DNA of 64,000 nucleotides from Desulfomicrobium macestii (GTDB lineage: Bacteria; Desulfobacterota; Desulfovibrionia; Desulfovibrionales; Desulfomicrobiaceae). Positions 15,295-23,294 of the stretch are shown here, one piece after another. Position 1 is the stretch's first letter. The number at the start of each line of letters is the position of its first letter. The translations under genes were made by a program, and so were the position numbers. Below the pieces are notes generated by a model. It was not told the DNA's origin, searched no databases, and saw only the letters and a program-made list of their open reading frames with translations. The DNA lies in assembly GCF_014873765.1 (NCBI RefSeq), contig NZ_JADBGG010000005.1, forward strand, positions 108,250 to 172,249. Direction: 5' to 3'.

Positions 15295-17447
15295 AGACAC
15301 GCGGACAGCCCGTCAAAAAACCGCTTTTTATCGTGTTGATCAGCATTCACGGACTGGTGCGCGGACATGACATGGAGCTGGGCCGCGACGCGGACACCGG
15401 CGGACAGGTCAAATACGTGGTCGAACTGACCCGCGCTCTTGGCGAACGCCCGGATGTGGAAAAAGCCATCCTGCTGACGCGCAGGGTCATCGACGACGCC
15501 GTCAGTCCCGACTATGCGCAGGTGACCGAGCCCCTGTCCGACAAGGCCAGCATCGTGCGCATCGAATGCGGAGAGGAAAAATACCTGCGCAAGGAGCTCC
15601 TGTGGGACTCGCTGGATAATTTTTCCGACAACGTCTTCACCTTCCTCAAAAGCCAGGATCGCATCCCCGATCTCCTGCACAGCCACTACGCCGATGCGGG
15701 CTATGTCGGAGCCAGGCTCTCGCACCAGATGGGCATTCCCCTCGTTCACACCGGACACTCCCTGGGGCGCAGCAAGCGCCTGCGGCTTCTGGCCAGCGGC
15801 AGTTCGCGGGGACAGATCGAAGACACGTACAAGATGTCCCGGCGCATCGAAGCGGAGGAGACCACGCTCAGCGCGGCCGAGCGCATCATCACCAGCACTG
15901 GGCAGGAGATCGAGGAACAATACGGCCTCTACGATTTCTACCAGCCCGAACGCATGTGCGTGATTCCTCCGGGCACGGACCTCAGCCATTTCTATCCGCC
16001 CCGCGAGAGCGAAAAAAACACCGCCATCGCCAATGAACTGAAACGCTTCCTGCACCGCCCGGCGCGCCCCATGGTGCTTGCGCTCTCGCGGCCGGACCCG
16101 AAAAAGAACATCGTGACCCTCATCGACGCCTACGGAGAATCCCCCCATCTGCAGGAAGCCGCCAATCTGGTCATCGTGGCCGGCAACCGCGACGACATCC
16201 AGGACATGGATGAAGGTGCGCGGGGCGTCCTGAACGACATCCTCCTCGCCGTCGACCGCCACGATCTCTACGGCAAGATCGCCTACCCCAAGCATCACCG
16301 GCCCGAGGAAGTAGCCATCCTTTTCCGCTTGGCCGCCGCATCGCGCGGTGTTTTCGTCAACCCCGCGCTGACCGAGCCCTTCGGCCTGACCCTGCTCGAA
16401 GCCGCTGCCTGCGGGCTGCCCATCGTGGCCACGGAGGAAGGCGGCCCCATCGACATCATCAAAAACTGCCGCAACGGTCACCTCATCGATCCCCTCGACA
16501 AGGAGTCCATGGCAGAAACGATCCTGCGCACCCTGATCGATAAAAAAGAGTGGCGCACCTTCGCCAAGAACGGCCTGTCCGGCGTGCGCCGTCACTATTC
16601 ATGGCAGGCGCACGTGGAAAAATATCTGGATGTTGTCCGTCCGCTGGTGGAAAAAACCGCACCGCTGATCCGCATGGCTCCGATCCGACGCAGGGGCATT
16701 TCCCGCAAACAGGCGCTCTTCGCGGAACTGGATCTGAGCCTCATCGGCGAAAACTACTCGCTCACGGCGCTCTTGCAGACCCTGCACGCCCACCGCAAGA
16801 CCGTCCTCTTCGGCATCGTCACCGGACGCCGCCTGGACAACGCCCTGGCCACCTTGCGCAAGCACAAGATTCCCCAACCCGATGTGCTTATCTCCGGCCA
16901 GGGGACGGAAATCCATTACGCACCGAACCTCACCCAGGACACTATCTGGGAACAACACATCAACCACCTCTGGGATCCTCGGGCAGTGCGCAAGACGCTG
17001 CGCGACATTCCGGGCCTGTCCCTGCAGCCCAAAAAGCACCAGAGCGCGTTCAAGATCAGTTACTACATCGACACCTCCGTGATCAGCGGGCAGCAGGTTC
17101 GCCAGCTGCTCCAGCACAACGAGCAGGCCGTGAACGTGCTCGTCTCCTTCGGCCAATACCTGGACGTGCTGCCGCTTCGGGCCTCCAAGGGGCTGGCGCT
17201 GCGCTGGTGCTCCGAGCAGCTCGACTTTCCGCTGGAAAGCACCCTGGTGGCCGGAGTCACCGGAGCCGACGCCGACATGCTGCGCGGCAATACCTTGGGC
17301 ACCGTAGTGGACAACCGGCACATCACCGAACTGTCCGAGCTTGCGAACATCGAGGGCATCCACTTCTCGGAGGCCTCCTTTGCGGCCGGGATTCTCGACG
17401 CCATGGCCCATTACGGATTTCCCGCCCAGGAGGAAGGCGCGTCATGA
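15291..17447 (+). CDS. sps: Sucrose-phosphate synthase with a degenerate C-terminal phosphatase-like domain
   Basis: 718 aa. It makes sucrose-6F-phosphate from UDP-glucose and fructose-6-phosphate. Residues about 10-465 are a GT-B family 4 glycosyltransferase: 'ISIHGLVRGHDMELGRDADTGGQ' type N-loop, HSHYADAGYVG, HTGHSLGR, and the E-x7-E motif TEPFGLTLLEAAACG near residue 360. From about residue 470 an SPP-like HAD domain follows, but its key residues are gone: ELDLSL replaces DxDxT, and GVTGAD replaces GDSGND. It is therefore probably structural. The GTG at 15291 is chosen because AAGGAG (15277-15282) is eight bases away; the GTG at 15282 overlaps that SD. A working phosphatase gene follows directly. 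Confidence 0.87.
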   Translation: MKTRGQPVKKPLFIVLISIHGLVRGHDMELGRDADTGGQVKYVVELTRALGERPDVEKAILLTRRVIDDAVSPDYAQVTEPLSDKASIVRIECGEEKYLRKELLWDSLDNFSDNVFTFLKSQDRIPDLLHSHYADAGYVGARLSHQMGIPLVHTGHSLGRSKRLRLLASGSSRGQIEDTYKMSRRIEAEETTLSAAERIITSTGQEIEEQYGLYDFYQPERMCVIPPGTDLSHFYPPRESEKNTAIANELKRFLHRPARPMVLALSRPDPKKNIVTLIDAYGESPHLQEAANLVIVAGNRDDIQDMDEGARGVLNDILLAVDRHDLYGKIAYPKHHRPEEVAILFRLAAASRGVFVNPALTEPFGLTLLEAAACGLPIVATEEGGPIDIIKNCRNGHLIDPLDKESMAETILRTLIDKKEWRTFAKNGLSGVRRHYSWQAHVEKYLDVVRPLVEKTAPLIRMAPIRRRGISRKQALFAELDLSLIGENYSLTALLQTLHAHRKTVLFGIVTGRRLDNALATLRKHKIPQPDVLISGQGTEIHYAPNLTQDTIWEQHINHLWDPRAVRKTLRDIPGLSLQPKKHQSAFKISYYIDTSVISGQQVRQLLQHNEQAVNVLVSFGQYLDVLPLRASKGLALRWCSEQLDFPLESTLVAGVTGADADMLRGNTLGTVVDNRHITELSELANIEGIHFSEASFAAGILDAMAHYGFPAQEEGAS

Positions 17448-18277
17448 AACGGTTTCTGCTCTGCACCGACCTGGACCGAACCCTGATCCCCAACGGCCCA
17501 AATCCCCAGTGGCCGTCGGCCAAGGCCCTGTTCCGGAAGCTGGCGGCACGCGAGGAGATTTGTCTTGCCTACGTGACCGGACGCCACCGTGCCCTGATCG
17601 AAGACGCCATCGCGGAGTTCGATCTGCCGTGTCCCGACTTCGCCATCGCCGACGTCGGGGCGAGCATCTATCAGATCAGGGCGGAAGAATGGCTACCATG
17701 GAGCACATGGGAACGGCACATCGCGCCGGATTGGGGCGGCATGCACTCCGAAGGTCTTGCGAGCCTACTGCGCGGCTTCCCTGAGCTGCACATGCAGGAG
17801 CGGGAAAAGCAGGCCTCCTTCAAGCTCAGCTATTATGTTCATCTGGACGTGGACTCCGGCGCGCTGACGGCCCGCATGCGCGAACGCTTGCAACGCGAGG
17901 GCATCCGCGCCAACCTGATCTGGAGCATCGACGAACTGGCGCATATCGGCCTGCTCGATGTCCTGCCGCAAAGCGCCGGAAAGCTGCACGCCATTCGCTT
18001 CATGATGGAGCGGCAACACTTTTCCCTGCACGACACCCTCTTCGCCGGCGACAGCGGCAACGACCTGGATGTGCTCTTGAGCGACATTCCGGCGGTGCTG
18101 GTGGCCAATGCCGACCCCGAAATCAAATCGAGGGTGGCGGCAACAGGACGCGAAGCGCTGTACATCGCCACGGGCGAATATCTCAGCATGAACGGGAACT
18201 ACAGCGCAGGAATTTTGGAAGGAGTCGCGCATTTCTGGCCCGAGGCCGCTGCGTGGCTGCAAGAATCTGAATCATAA
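17444..18277 (+). CDS. spp: Sucrose-6F-phosphate phosphatase (HAD superfamily)
   Basis: 277 aa. It removes phosphate from sucrose-6F-phosphate, pulling sucrose synthesis forward. All HAD motifs are intact: nucleophile Asp9 and acid Asp11 in TDLDRTLIP, the motif II serine/threonine in YVTGRH, a lysine in SFKLSYY, and the Mg-binding GDSGNDLDVL around residues 202-211. Its C-terminal MNGNYSAGILEG is also typical of S6PP-type phosphatases. The start ATG overlaps the synthase stop (ATGA), which excludes the much longer open frame upstream. It shares recognisable similarity with the dead domain at the end of the preceding protein. Confidence 0.87.
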   Translation: MKRFLLCTDLDRTLIPNGPNPQWPSAKALFRKLAAREEICLAYVTGRHRALIEDAIAEFDLPCPDFAIADVGASIYQIRAEEWLPWSTWERHIAPDWGGMHSEGLASLLRGFPELHMQEREKQASFKLSYYVHLDVDSGALTARMRERLQREGIRANLIWSIDELAHIGLLDVLPQSAGKLHAIRFMMERQHFSLHDTLFAGDSGNDLDVLLSDIPAVLVANADPEIKSRVAATGREALYIATGEYLSMNGNYSAGILEGVAHFWPEAAAWLQESES

Positions 18278-18288
18278 AGGATGAATAC

Positions 18289-20241
18289 ATGTACGAACAA
18301 GCTTCCCATGCCCTGCTGAACGAAATCCTGGCCGGACTCAGGCCCGAAATCGGCAAATTCCGGCTGCGCCATTTCTATACCCGGCTGGGCGCGAATTTTT
18401 ACGCCATATATTCCCTCTTCAAACTCCTCTATGGCGACCGTCCGGACTTCAAGCAACAGATGGTTCGTCTGGTCGAGACCCTTGCCCTGCGCTACATGGA
18501 GCGCACCCCCGCCCTGCGCAAATCCGATCTGGCGCGTGAAGTGCAGTACAACTGGTTCCTGAACCAGAAGTGGGTGGCCATGGCCCTGTACTGCGACCGC
18601 TTCGCGGACAACCTGCAAGGCCTGCGCGAAAAACTCCCCTATTTCCAGGAACTGGGCGTGAACATGCTGCACGTCATGCCCATCCTCGACTGCCCGCCGG
18701 AAAACAATGACGGCGGCTATGCGGTGCGGGACTTCCGCAAGATCGACGCCCGCTACGGCACCCTGCAGGATGTCGAGGAACTGGCGGCCACGCTCAAGAA
18801 CCGCGAAATCCTTCTGGTCCTCGACATCGTGGTCAACCACACCTCCGACGAACACGAATGGGCGACGCGGGCGCGCCAGGGTGAAAAGAAATATCAGGAC
18901 TACTACTACGTCTTCGACAACCGCGAAACACCCGACGCCTTCGAGGAGGGCATGCCCGAAATCTTTCCGGTCACCGCTCCCGGAAACTTCACCTGGGACG
19001 AGACTATGGGTAAATGGGTCATGACGGTTTTCAACAACTACCAATGGGATCTGAACTACCGCAATCCGGCGGTGCTCATTGAAATGCTCGACATCATCCT
19101 CTTCTGGGCCAACAAGGGCGCGGACATCCTGCGCCTCGACGCCGTGGCCTTCCTGTGGAAGAAGATCGGCAGCACCTGCCAGAACGAGCGCGAAGCCCAT
19201 CTGCTGCTGCGGCTCATGAAGGACTGCTGCCAGGTGACGGCTCCCGGCGTGCTGTTCATCGCCGAGGCCATTGTCGCACCGGGTGAAATCGCCAAATATT
19301 TCGGCGAGGACGCGATCTATTCCAAGGAATGCGAGATCGCCTACAACGCATCTCTCATGGCCCTGCTCTGGGATGCCGTGGCCACCAAGAACGCCAACCT
19401 GCTCAACCTGGGGGTCAAGAACCTGCCAAACAAGCTGGAGCGGGCGACCTGGCTCAACTACGTGCGCTGCCATGACGACATCGGCCTTGGCTTCGACGAC
19501 AGCGACGTGGCGCAGGCAGGATACGATCCGACCCTGCACCGGGCCTTTCTGGTCGATTATTACACGGGCAAATTTCCGGAGTCACCGGCCAGGGGCATGC
19601 CCTTCGGCACGAATCTGAAAACCGGCGACGCCCGCATCTCCGGTTCGCTGGCTTCATTGGTCGGTCTGGAATCGGCGCTGGAGTCCGAGGATGAGGATGC
19701 CATAACCGCCGCGATCAAGACCATCGCGCTGCTGCACAGCGTAATACTCTCTTTCGGCGGCCTGCCGCTCATGTATTACGGTGACGCCATCGGCACGCTG
19801 AACAATCTGGAATTCCTGTCCGACCCGGCCACCCAGGACGATTCGCGCTGGGTTCATCGTTCCCGTTTCGACTGGGACAAGGCCGAAAAACGCCATCAGA
19901 GCGGCACGGTCGAACAGAGGATCTTCTCTTCGCTCAGGAAAATGATCGCCCTGCGCAAGGAAATCCCGGCCTTCGCGGATTTCGACAATCGTCACCTGCT
20001 GCTCATCGAGAACCCGAATCTGCTGGTCTTCTACCGTACGGACCCGGAAAATTGCCGCAGTCGGGTGCTCGTCATCAACAATTTCAACGTCGAAGCGCAG
20101 CCGCTTCCCGTTGACGCGCTGACGCCGCACGGATTCTTCACACACGAAAGCATGACGGATCTGTGCACCGGCGAGCGCGTGCCTGTGGAGGACGGCCAGC
20201 TCCTGATCCCGGCCCTCTCTTTCTACTGGCTCAAGGATTGA
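18289..20241 (+). CDS. ams: Amylosucrase (GH13 subfamily 4)
   Basis: 650 aa, the usual amylosucrase length. It transfers glucose from sucrose to alpha-1,4-glucan and releases fructose; it can also hydrolyse sucrose. The N-terminal helical domain, which is distinctive for amylosucrases, covers about residues 1-90. The (beta/alpha)8 barrel carries the nucleophile Asp284 in DILRLDAVAF, the acid/base Glu326 in LFIAEAI and the 'RCHDDIG' transition-state Asp. These positions closely match those of the Neisseria polysaccharea enzyme (286/328). The C-terminal beta domain is complete. No signal peptide, so it acts inside the cell on sucrose made by the neighbouring synthase and phosphatase. It follows the phosphatase by 11 bases with AAAGGATG before the ATG. 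Confidence 0.88.
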   Translation: MYEQASHALLNEILAGLRPEIGKFRLRHFYTRLGANFYAIYSLFKLLYGDRPDFKQQMVRLVETLALRYMERTPALRKSDLAREVQYNWFLNQKWVAMALYCDRFADNLQGLREKLPYFQELGVNMLHVMPILDCPPENNDGGYAVRDFRKIDARYGTLQDVEELAATLKNREILLVLDIVVNHTSDEHEWATRARQGEKKYQDYYYVFDNRETPDAFEEGMPEIFPVTAPGNFTWDETMGKWVMTVFNNYQWDLNYRNPAVLIEMLDIILFWANKGADILRLDAVAFLWKKIGSTCQNEREAHLLLRLMKDCCQVTAPGVLFIAEAIVAPGEIAKYFGEDAIYSKECEIAYNASLMALLWDAVATKNANLLNLGVKNLPNKLERATWLNYVRCHDDIGLGFDDSDVAQAGYDPTLHRAFLVDYYTGKFPESPARGMPFGTNLKTGDARISGSLASLVGLESALESEDEDAITAAIKTIALLHSVILSFGGLPLMYYGDAIGTLNNLEFLSDPATQDDSRWVHRSRFDWDKAEKRHQSGTVEQRIFSSLRKMIALRKEIPAFADFDNRHLLLIENPNLLVFYRTDPENCRSRVLVINNFNVEAQPLPVDALTPHGFFTHESMTDLCTGERVPVEDGQLLIPALSFYWLKD

Positions 20242-20274
20242 CGGCCGGGAAATTCTCCGAAAATTCCCGGCCGT
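20241..20274. terminator. Hairpin after the sucrose operon
   Basis: A perfect 11-bp stem ACGGCCGGGAA / TTCCCGGCCGT with a 12-base loop begins at the amylosucrase stop codon. There is no T-run on either strand, so it may act as an mRNA stabiliser or a weak terminator. It stands between two convergent genes. Confidence 0.5.
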
Positions 20275-20328
20275 GATGATGCCTCAATAAAGGCGAAGGA
20301 TGATCGGCCCGACGGTGCGAGGCAAAAA

Positions 20329-21273
20329 TCAGGAAGCCAGAAACAGGATCGCCAGGCCGATCATGGGCGTCAGGGAGAAGGCCACCTGGGCGGTCACAAA
20401 GACGAGCATGCCGCGCTCTCCCGGCCGGGCCCCGGCCAGGATCAGGCTGACCAGACAGAGGATCAGACACGGCAGGGCCAGCGCTGCCCTCGCGAACAGC
20501 GTCACCCCCGGCAGCGGCACGAACACGAACCAGACCAAAGCCAGGGCGTTCAGCCGCAGGATGAACCGCTGAGTGGCCGAAACGCCGGATTTCACGGCGT
20601 GCGTGCGCTTGCCGTCGGCCCTGTCGGAGGGCTCGTCGGGCAGGGCCGTGGCTATGGCGCAGGACAGGGACAGGAAAAGCATGAGCGGCATGAGTGCCAG
20701 GGGCAGCCCTGTCAAAGTCCCGGCGTGGGCGCTGAAGCCGATCATGGGCAACACGAGCCCCACGCCGACCATCTGTAGGTATTCCCCGCCGCCCCGGTAG
20801 GACAGGCGCAAAGGCGGATAGCTGTAGGCCCACAGCAGGGCCAGGCCGAAGAGAATGAGCGGCAGGGGCAGCCAGGTGCCATGCCGAACCCCCAGAAAGA
20901 CCCCGGCCAGAGCCGACAGCACGGCGCACAGGACAGCCGCCCGAGCCAGCTGCCGCCGCGACAGCAGCCCATCCACAAGGACCCTTGAGCCACCGGAAAA
21001 AGGGGTGAAGGTAAAATTCCTGCGGTCCGTGGCCATGTCGGCCACGTCGTTGGCGAAGACGATGTAGAGCTGGCTGGCCAGCCCGTAGAGATGGCAGGCG
21101 AGCACGACCTCCCAGGAAAATCCGTCGCCCATGGCCAGGGCCTGCCCCAGGAGCAGGGGCCAGAAGATGTACATCTGCGAAGGCAGGCGCGCCGCCTGAA
21201 GCCACGCCCGCCAGGCGGGCGTGGTGGGCTTCGGAAGAGCATCCTCGGGGTCGGGACGGGCGGACGCGGTCAT
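20329..21273 (-). CDS. UbiA-family prenyltransferase
   Basis: 314 aa, about eight to nine membrane helices. UbiA enzymes attach a polyprenyl chain to an aromatic acceptor. The first Asp-rich motif is NDVADMATD, and the second is DEPSDRADGKRTHAVK, both on cytoplasmic loops and both needed for Mg-diphosphate binding. The N-terminal 'WLQAARLPSQMYIFWPLLLGQALA' pattern resembles MenA-like proteins more than UbiA itself. A role in menaquinone synthesis is possible, since mqnE is elsewhere in the window, but the acceptor cannot be read from sequence. The ATG at 21273 overlaps the stop of the HIT gene (ATGA), so the longer upstream reading is not used. Confidence 0.72.
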   Translation of the reverse strand: MTASARPDPEDALPKPTTPAWRAWLQAARLPSQMYIFWPLLLGQALAMGDGFSWEVVLACHLYGLASQLYIVFANDVADMATDRRNFTFTPFSGGSRVLVDGLLSRRQLARAAVLCAVLSALAGVFLGVRHGTWLPLPLILFGLALLWAYSYPPLRLSYRGGGEYLQMVGVGLVLPMIGFSAHAGTLTGLPLALMPLMLFLSLSCAIATALPDEPSDRADGKRTHAVKSGVSATQRFILRLNALALVWFVFVPLPGVTLFARAALALPCLILCLVSLILAGARPGERGMLVFVTAQVAFSLTPMIGLAILFLAS

Positions 21274-21689
21274 GCACCGCTCCCCTGCAGGCATTCCAGA
21301 GCCCGCTCCTTCACGCGTCCGATCTCCCCGTCGGTGTACACGCACCCCGGCACGACCCTGCCCCAGACGACGCCCGGCCAGTAAGGATCGCTCCGCCAGC
21401 GCCCGATGACGTGGAAATGAAACTGCGGCACCAGATTGCCGATGGCGGCGACATTAACCTTGTCGCAGGTGAAGTCTGACCGGAGCATGGCCGACAGGGC
21501 GGACGAGGCCGCGACCAGCCGGTCCCGGAGGCCGCCGGGCAGCTCGTGCCAGTCCCCGGCCGAGGTTTCGGGCACCAGGATGAACCAGCGTACCTGGGCG
21601 TCCCGGTGCAGCAGAAGGCGGATGTCCCGCCAGCCTCCGAGAACATGGCAGTCCGCGGCCAGAGTGGGGTGAAGCGTGAAATCATTCAT
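21270..21689 (-). CDS. HIT-family protein with variant histidine triad
   Basis: 139 aa. It has the HIT fold pattern: 'CHVLGG', 'HRDAQVRWFILVPE', then a helix of about 30 residues and PQFHFHVIGRWRSD. Canonical HIT proteins have HxHxH; here the first position is Gln (Q-F-H-F-H), a variant also seen in other family members. The central catalytic His is kept, so nucleotide hydrolase or transferase activity is likely, but the substrate is unknown. The start is uncertain (ATG 21689, or GTG 21695), as no strong SD is seen. It is coupled by stop-start overlap to the UbiA gene and probably co-transcribed with it. Confidence 0.65.
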   Translation of the reverse strand: MNDFTLHPTLAADCHVLGGWRDIRLLLHRDAQVRWFILVPETSAGDWHELPGGLRDRLVAASSALSAMLRSDFTCDKVNVAAIGNLVPQFHFHVIGRWRSDPYWPGVVWGRVVPGCVYTDGEIGRVKERALECLQGSGA

Positions 21690-21905
21690 GGACACACGCT
21701 ACGGCAGGCGGGTTCGGGCGGCAAGACACTCCTTTTGCATCCCGAAACATTCGCCATCTGTTCGACAAGAATATACAAATCTGTCTGCGCACAATAATTC
21801 CCAATAAGCGTAAAAAGACGAGTATGTTACAGAAAACGCTATCAGGTGCTAGACGCAGTCCGTGGCGTCATATTTCCTGCAAAATACGTACGGAGGTATC
21901 TGAGC

Positions 21906-21974
21906 GTGCGCATCTGGGCACTTTGCCTCGTTCTGCTGATCGGATTCATGGCCCCCACGGCCTTCCCCCCCTGA
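21906..21974 (+). CDS. Possible 22-residue secretory-type peptide or gene remnant
   Basis: A GTG start preceded by an ideal GGAGGT (21892-21897) at eight-base spacing opens a frame reading MRIWALCLVLLIGFMAPTAF then PP, stopped by TGA just after a run of seven C. The product looks like a bare signal peptide. A one-base change in the C-run would extend the frame to about 22046. It may be a leader peptide, a decayed lipoprotein gene, or chance. The region 21690-22029 holds nothing else that I can support. Confidence 0.25.
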   Translation: MRIWALCLVLLIGFMAPTAFPP

Positions 21975-22029
21975 CGTTATGCAGTCACTGGCGATGCACA
22001 GAAAATGGTCCTTGCCTTTCCTCTTTGCG

Positions 22030-22069
22030 CTCATTATTTTACGTTAACGAATAAACGTAAAATAATGAG
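22030..22069. promoter_or_regulatory. Perfect 16-bp inverted repeat upstream of the Fic gene
   Basis: CTCATTATTTTACGTT (22030-22045) and its exact complement AACGTAAAATAATGAG (22054-22069) flank an 8-base AT-rich centre. The repeat ends 26 bases before the Fic start codon, where an operator would block transcription. It has no T-run. Its length and perfection are far beyond chance in this GC-rich region. Confidence 0.6.
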
Positions 22070-22095
22070 TATTCTTATTTGAGGATAGCAAGCGG

Positions 22096-23265
22096 ATGAA
22101 ACGCTCCCTCCAGGGCAGATACGTGACCACGACCACGGTCGGCGAAAAGGTCAGGGCCTTTGTCCCCACGCCCCTCCCGCCGCGACCGCCCATCGACTGG
22201 ACGCCGGAGCTGCGCGGCAGGTTCGACGAGGCGCTGCTGGCCCTGGGCCGCCTGGACAGCGTCTCGGAACAGCTGCCGGACACGGCGCTGTTCCTGGACA
22301 TGTACGTGCGCAAGGAGGCGGTGCTGTCCTCCATGATCGAGGGCACCCAGTCGTCGCTGGCCGACCTGCTGCTGTTCGAACTGGAGCAGGAGCCGGGCGT
22401 GCCCCTGGACGACGTGCAGGAGGTCAGCAACTATGCCGCCGCCCTGGCCCACGGCCTGATACTGCTGGCGGAAGGGCTGCCGCTGTCGCTGCGGCTGTTG
22501 CGGGAAATTCATGGAGTGCTGCTGAGCAAAGGCCAGGGCAACCGTCAGGCGCCCGGGGAGTTCAGGCGCAGCCAGAACTGGATCGGCGGCACCAGGCCTG
22601 GCAACGCGGCCTTCGTCCCCCCGCCGCCCGAAAAAATCCTGGACTGCATGGGCAGCCTGGAGCTTTTTCTGCATGAACGCCCCGAGCCGACGCCGCCCCT
22701 GGTCAAGGCCGCCCTGGCCCATGTGCAGTTCGAAACGATCCACCCCTTTCTCGACGGCAACGGCCGCCTTGGGCGCCTGCTCATCACCCTGCTGCTATGC
22801 GACGGGAAAGTCCTGCGCGAGCCCCTGCTCTATCTCAGCCTCTTCTTCAAGGCCCACCGCAGCCGCTACTACGAGCTGCTCAACGCCGTCCGCCTGACGG
22901 GCGACTGGGAAGCCTGGCTCGACTTCTTCGCCGAGGCCGTCATCGTCACCGCGGGCCAGGCCATGGAAACGGCCCGCCAGCTCCACGGCGTCGCCGCCGC
23001 CGACCGCGACGCCATCGGCAGCCTCGGCCGCGCCGCCGCGTCCACCCTGCAGGTGCACCGGGCGATGATGGAACACCCCATCGCCACCTCGAACTGGCTG
23101 ACGAAAAAAACGGGCCTCACGGCCGCCACCGTCAACAAGGCCCTCGGGCACCTGGAACGGCTCGGCATCGTCAGGGAACTCACGGCCCGGAAGCGCAACC
23201 GGCTGTTCAGCTACGCGGAGTACATCCGAATCATGAATCGCGGCACGGAGTTGCCGGAACGTTGA
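22096..23265 (+). CDS. Class II Fic-domain protein with C-terminal winged helix (probable AMPylase)
   Basis: 389 aa. The Fic motif is HPFLDGNGRLGR starting at His216, matching HxFx(D/E)GNGRxxR, so the active site is intact. An N-terminal inhibitory helix motif S78xxxE82G83 in SSMIEGTQSS places it in class II, the self-inhibited type. Residues about 35-90 match the Fic/DOC N-terminal domain, and about 300-380 read as a winged helix ('SNWLTKKTGLTAATVNKALGHLERLGIVREL'-like). Fic enzymes transfer AMP, or another nucleotide part, to hydroxyl groups of target proteins. No antitoxin gene is adjacent, in keeping with built-in inhibition. The ATG follows GAGGA, and a perfect inverted repeat just upstream suggests autoregulation through the winged helix. 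Confidence 0.82.
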   Translation: MKRSLQGRYVTTTTVGEKVRAFVPTPLPPRPPIDWTPELRGRFDEALLALGRLDSVSEQLPDTALFLDMYVRKEAVLSSMIEGTQSSLADLLLFELEQEPGVPLDDVQEVSNYAAALAHGLILLAEGLPLSLRLLREIHGVLLSKGQGNRQAPGEFRRSQNWIGGTRPGNAAFVPPPPEKILDCMGSLELFLHERPEPTPPLVKAALAHVQFETIHPFLDGNGRLGRLLITLLLCDGKVLREPLLYLSLFFKAHRSRYYELLNAVRLTGDWEAWLDFFAEAVIVTAGQAMETARQLHGVAAADRDAIGSLGRAAASTLQVHRAMMEHPIATSNWLTKKTGLTAATVNKALGHLERLGIVRELTARKRNRLFSYAEYIRIMNRGTELPER

Positions 23266-23294
23266 CCGACGCAGCCTGACCCTGCCCTGTCCCC

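Noticed and set aside
16698..17447. Bifunctional sucrose synthase/phosphatase
   Set aside because: The phosphatase-like tail lacks the nucleophile aspartate and Mg-binding loop; a complete phosphatase gene follows.
22096..23265. Toxin-antitoxin pair with the Fic gene
   Set aside because: No small antitoxin gene is adjacent; the inhibitory motif is inside the Fic protein itself.
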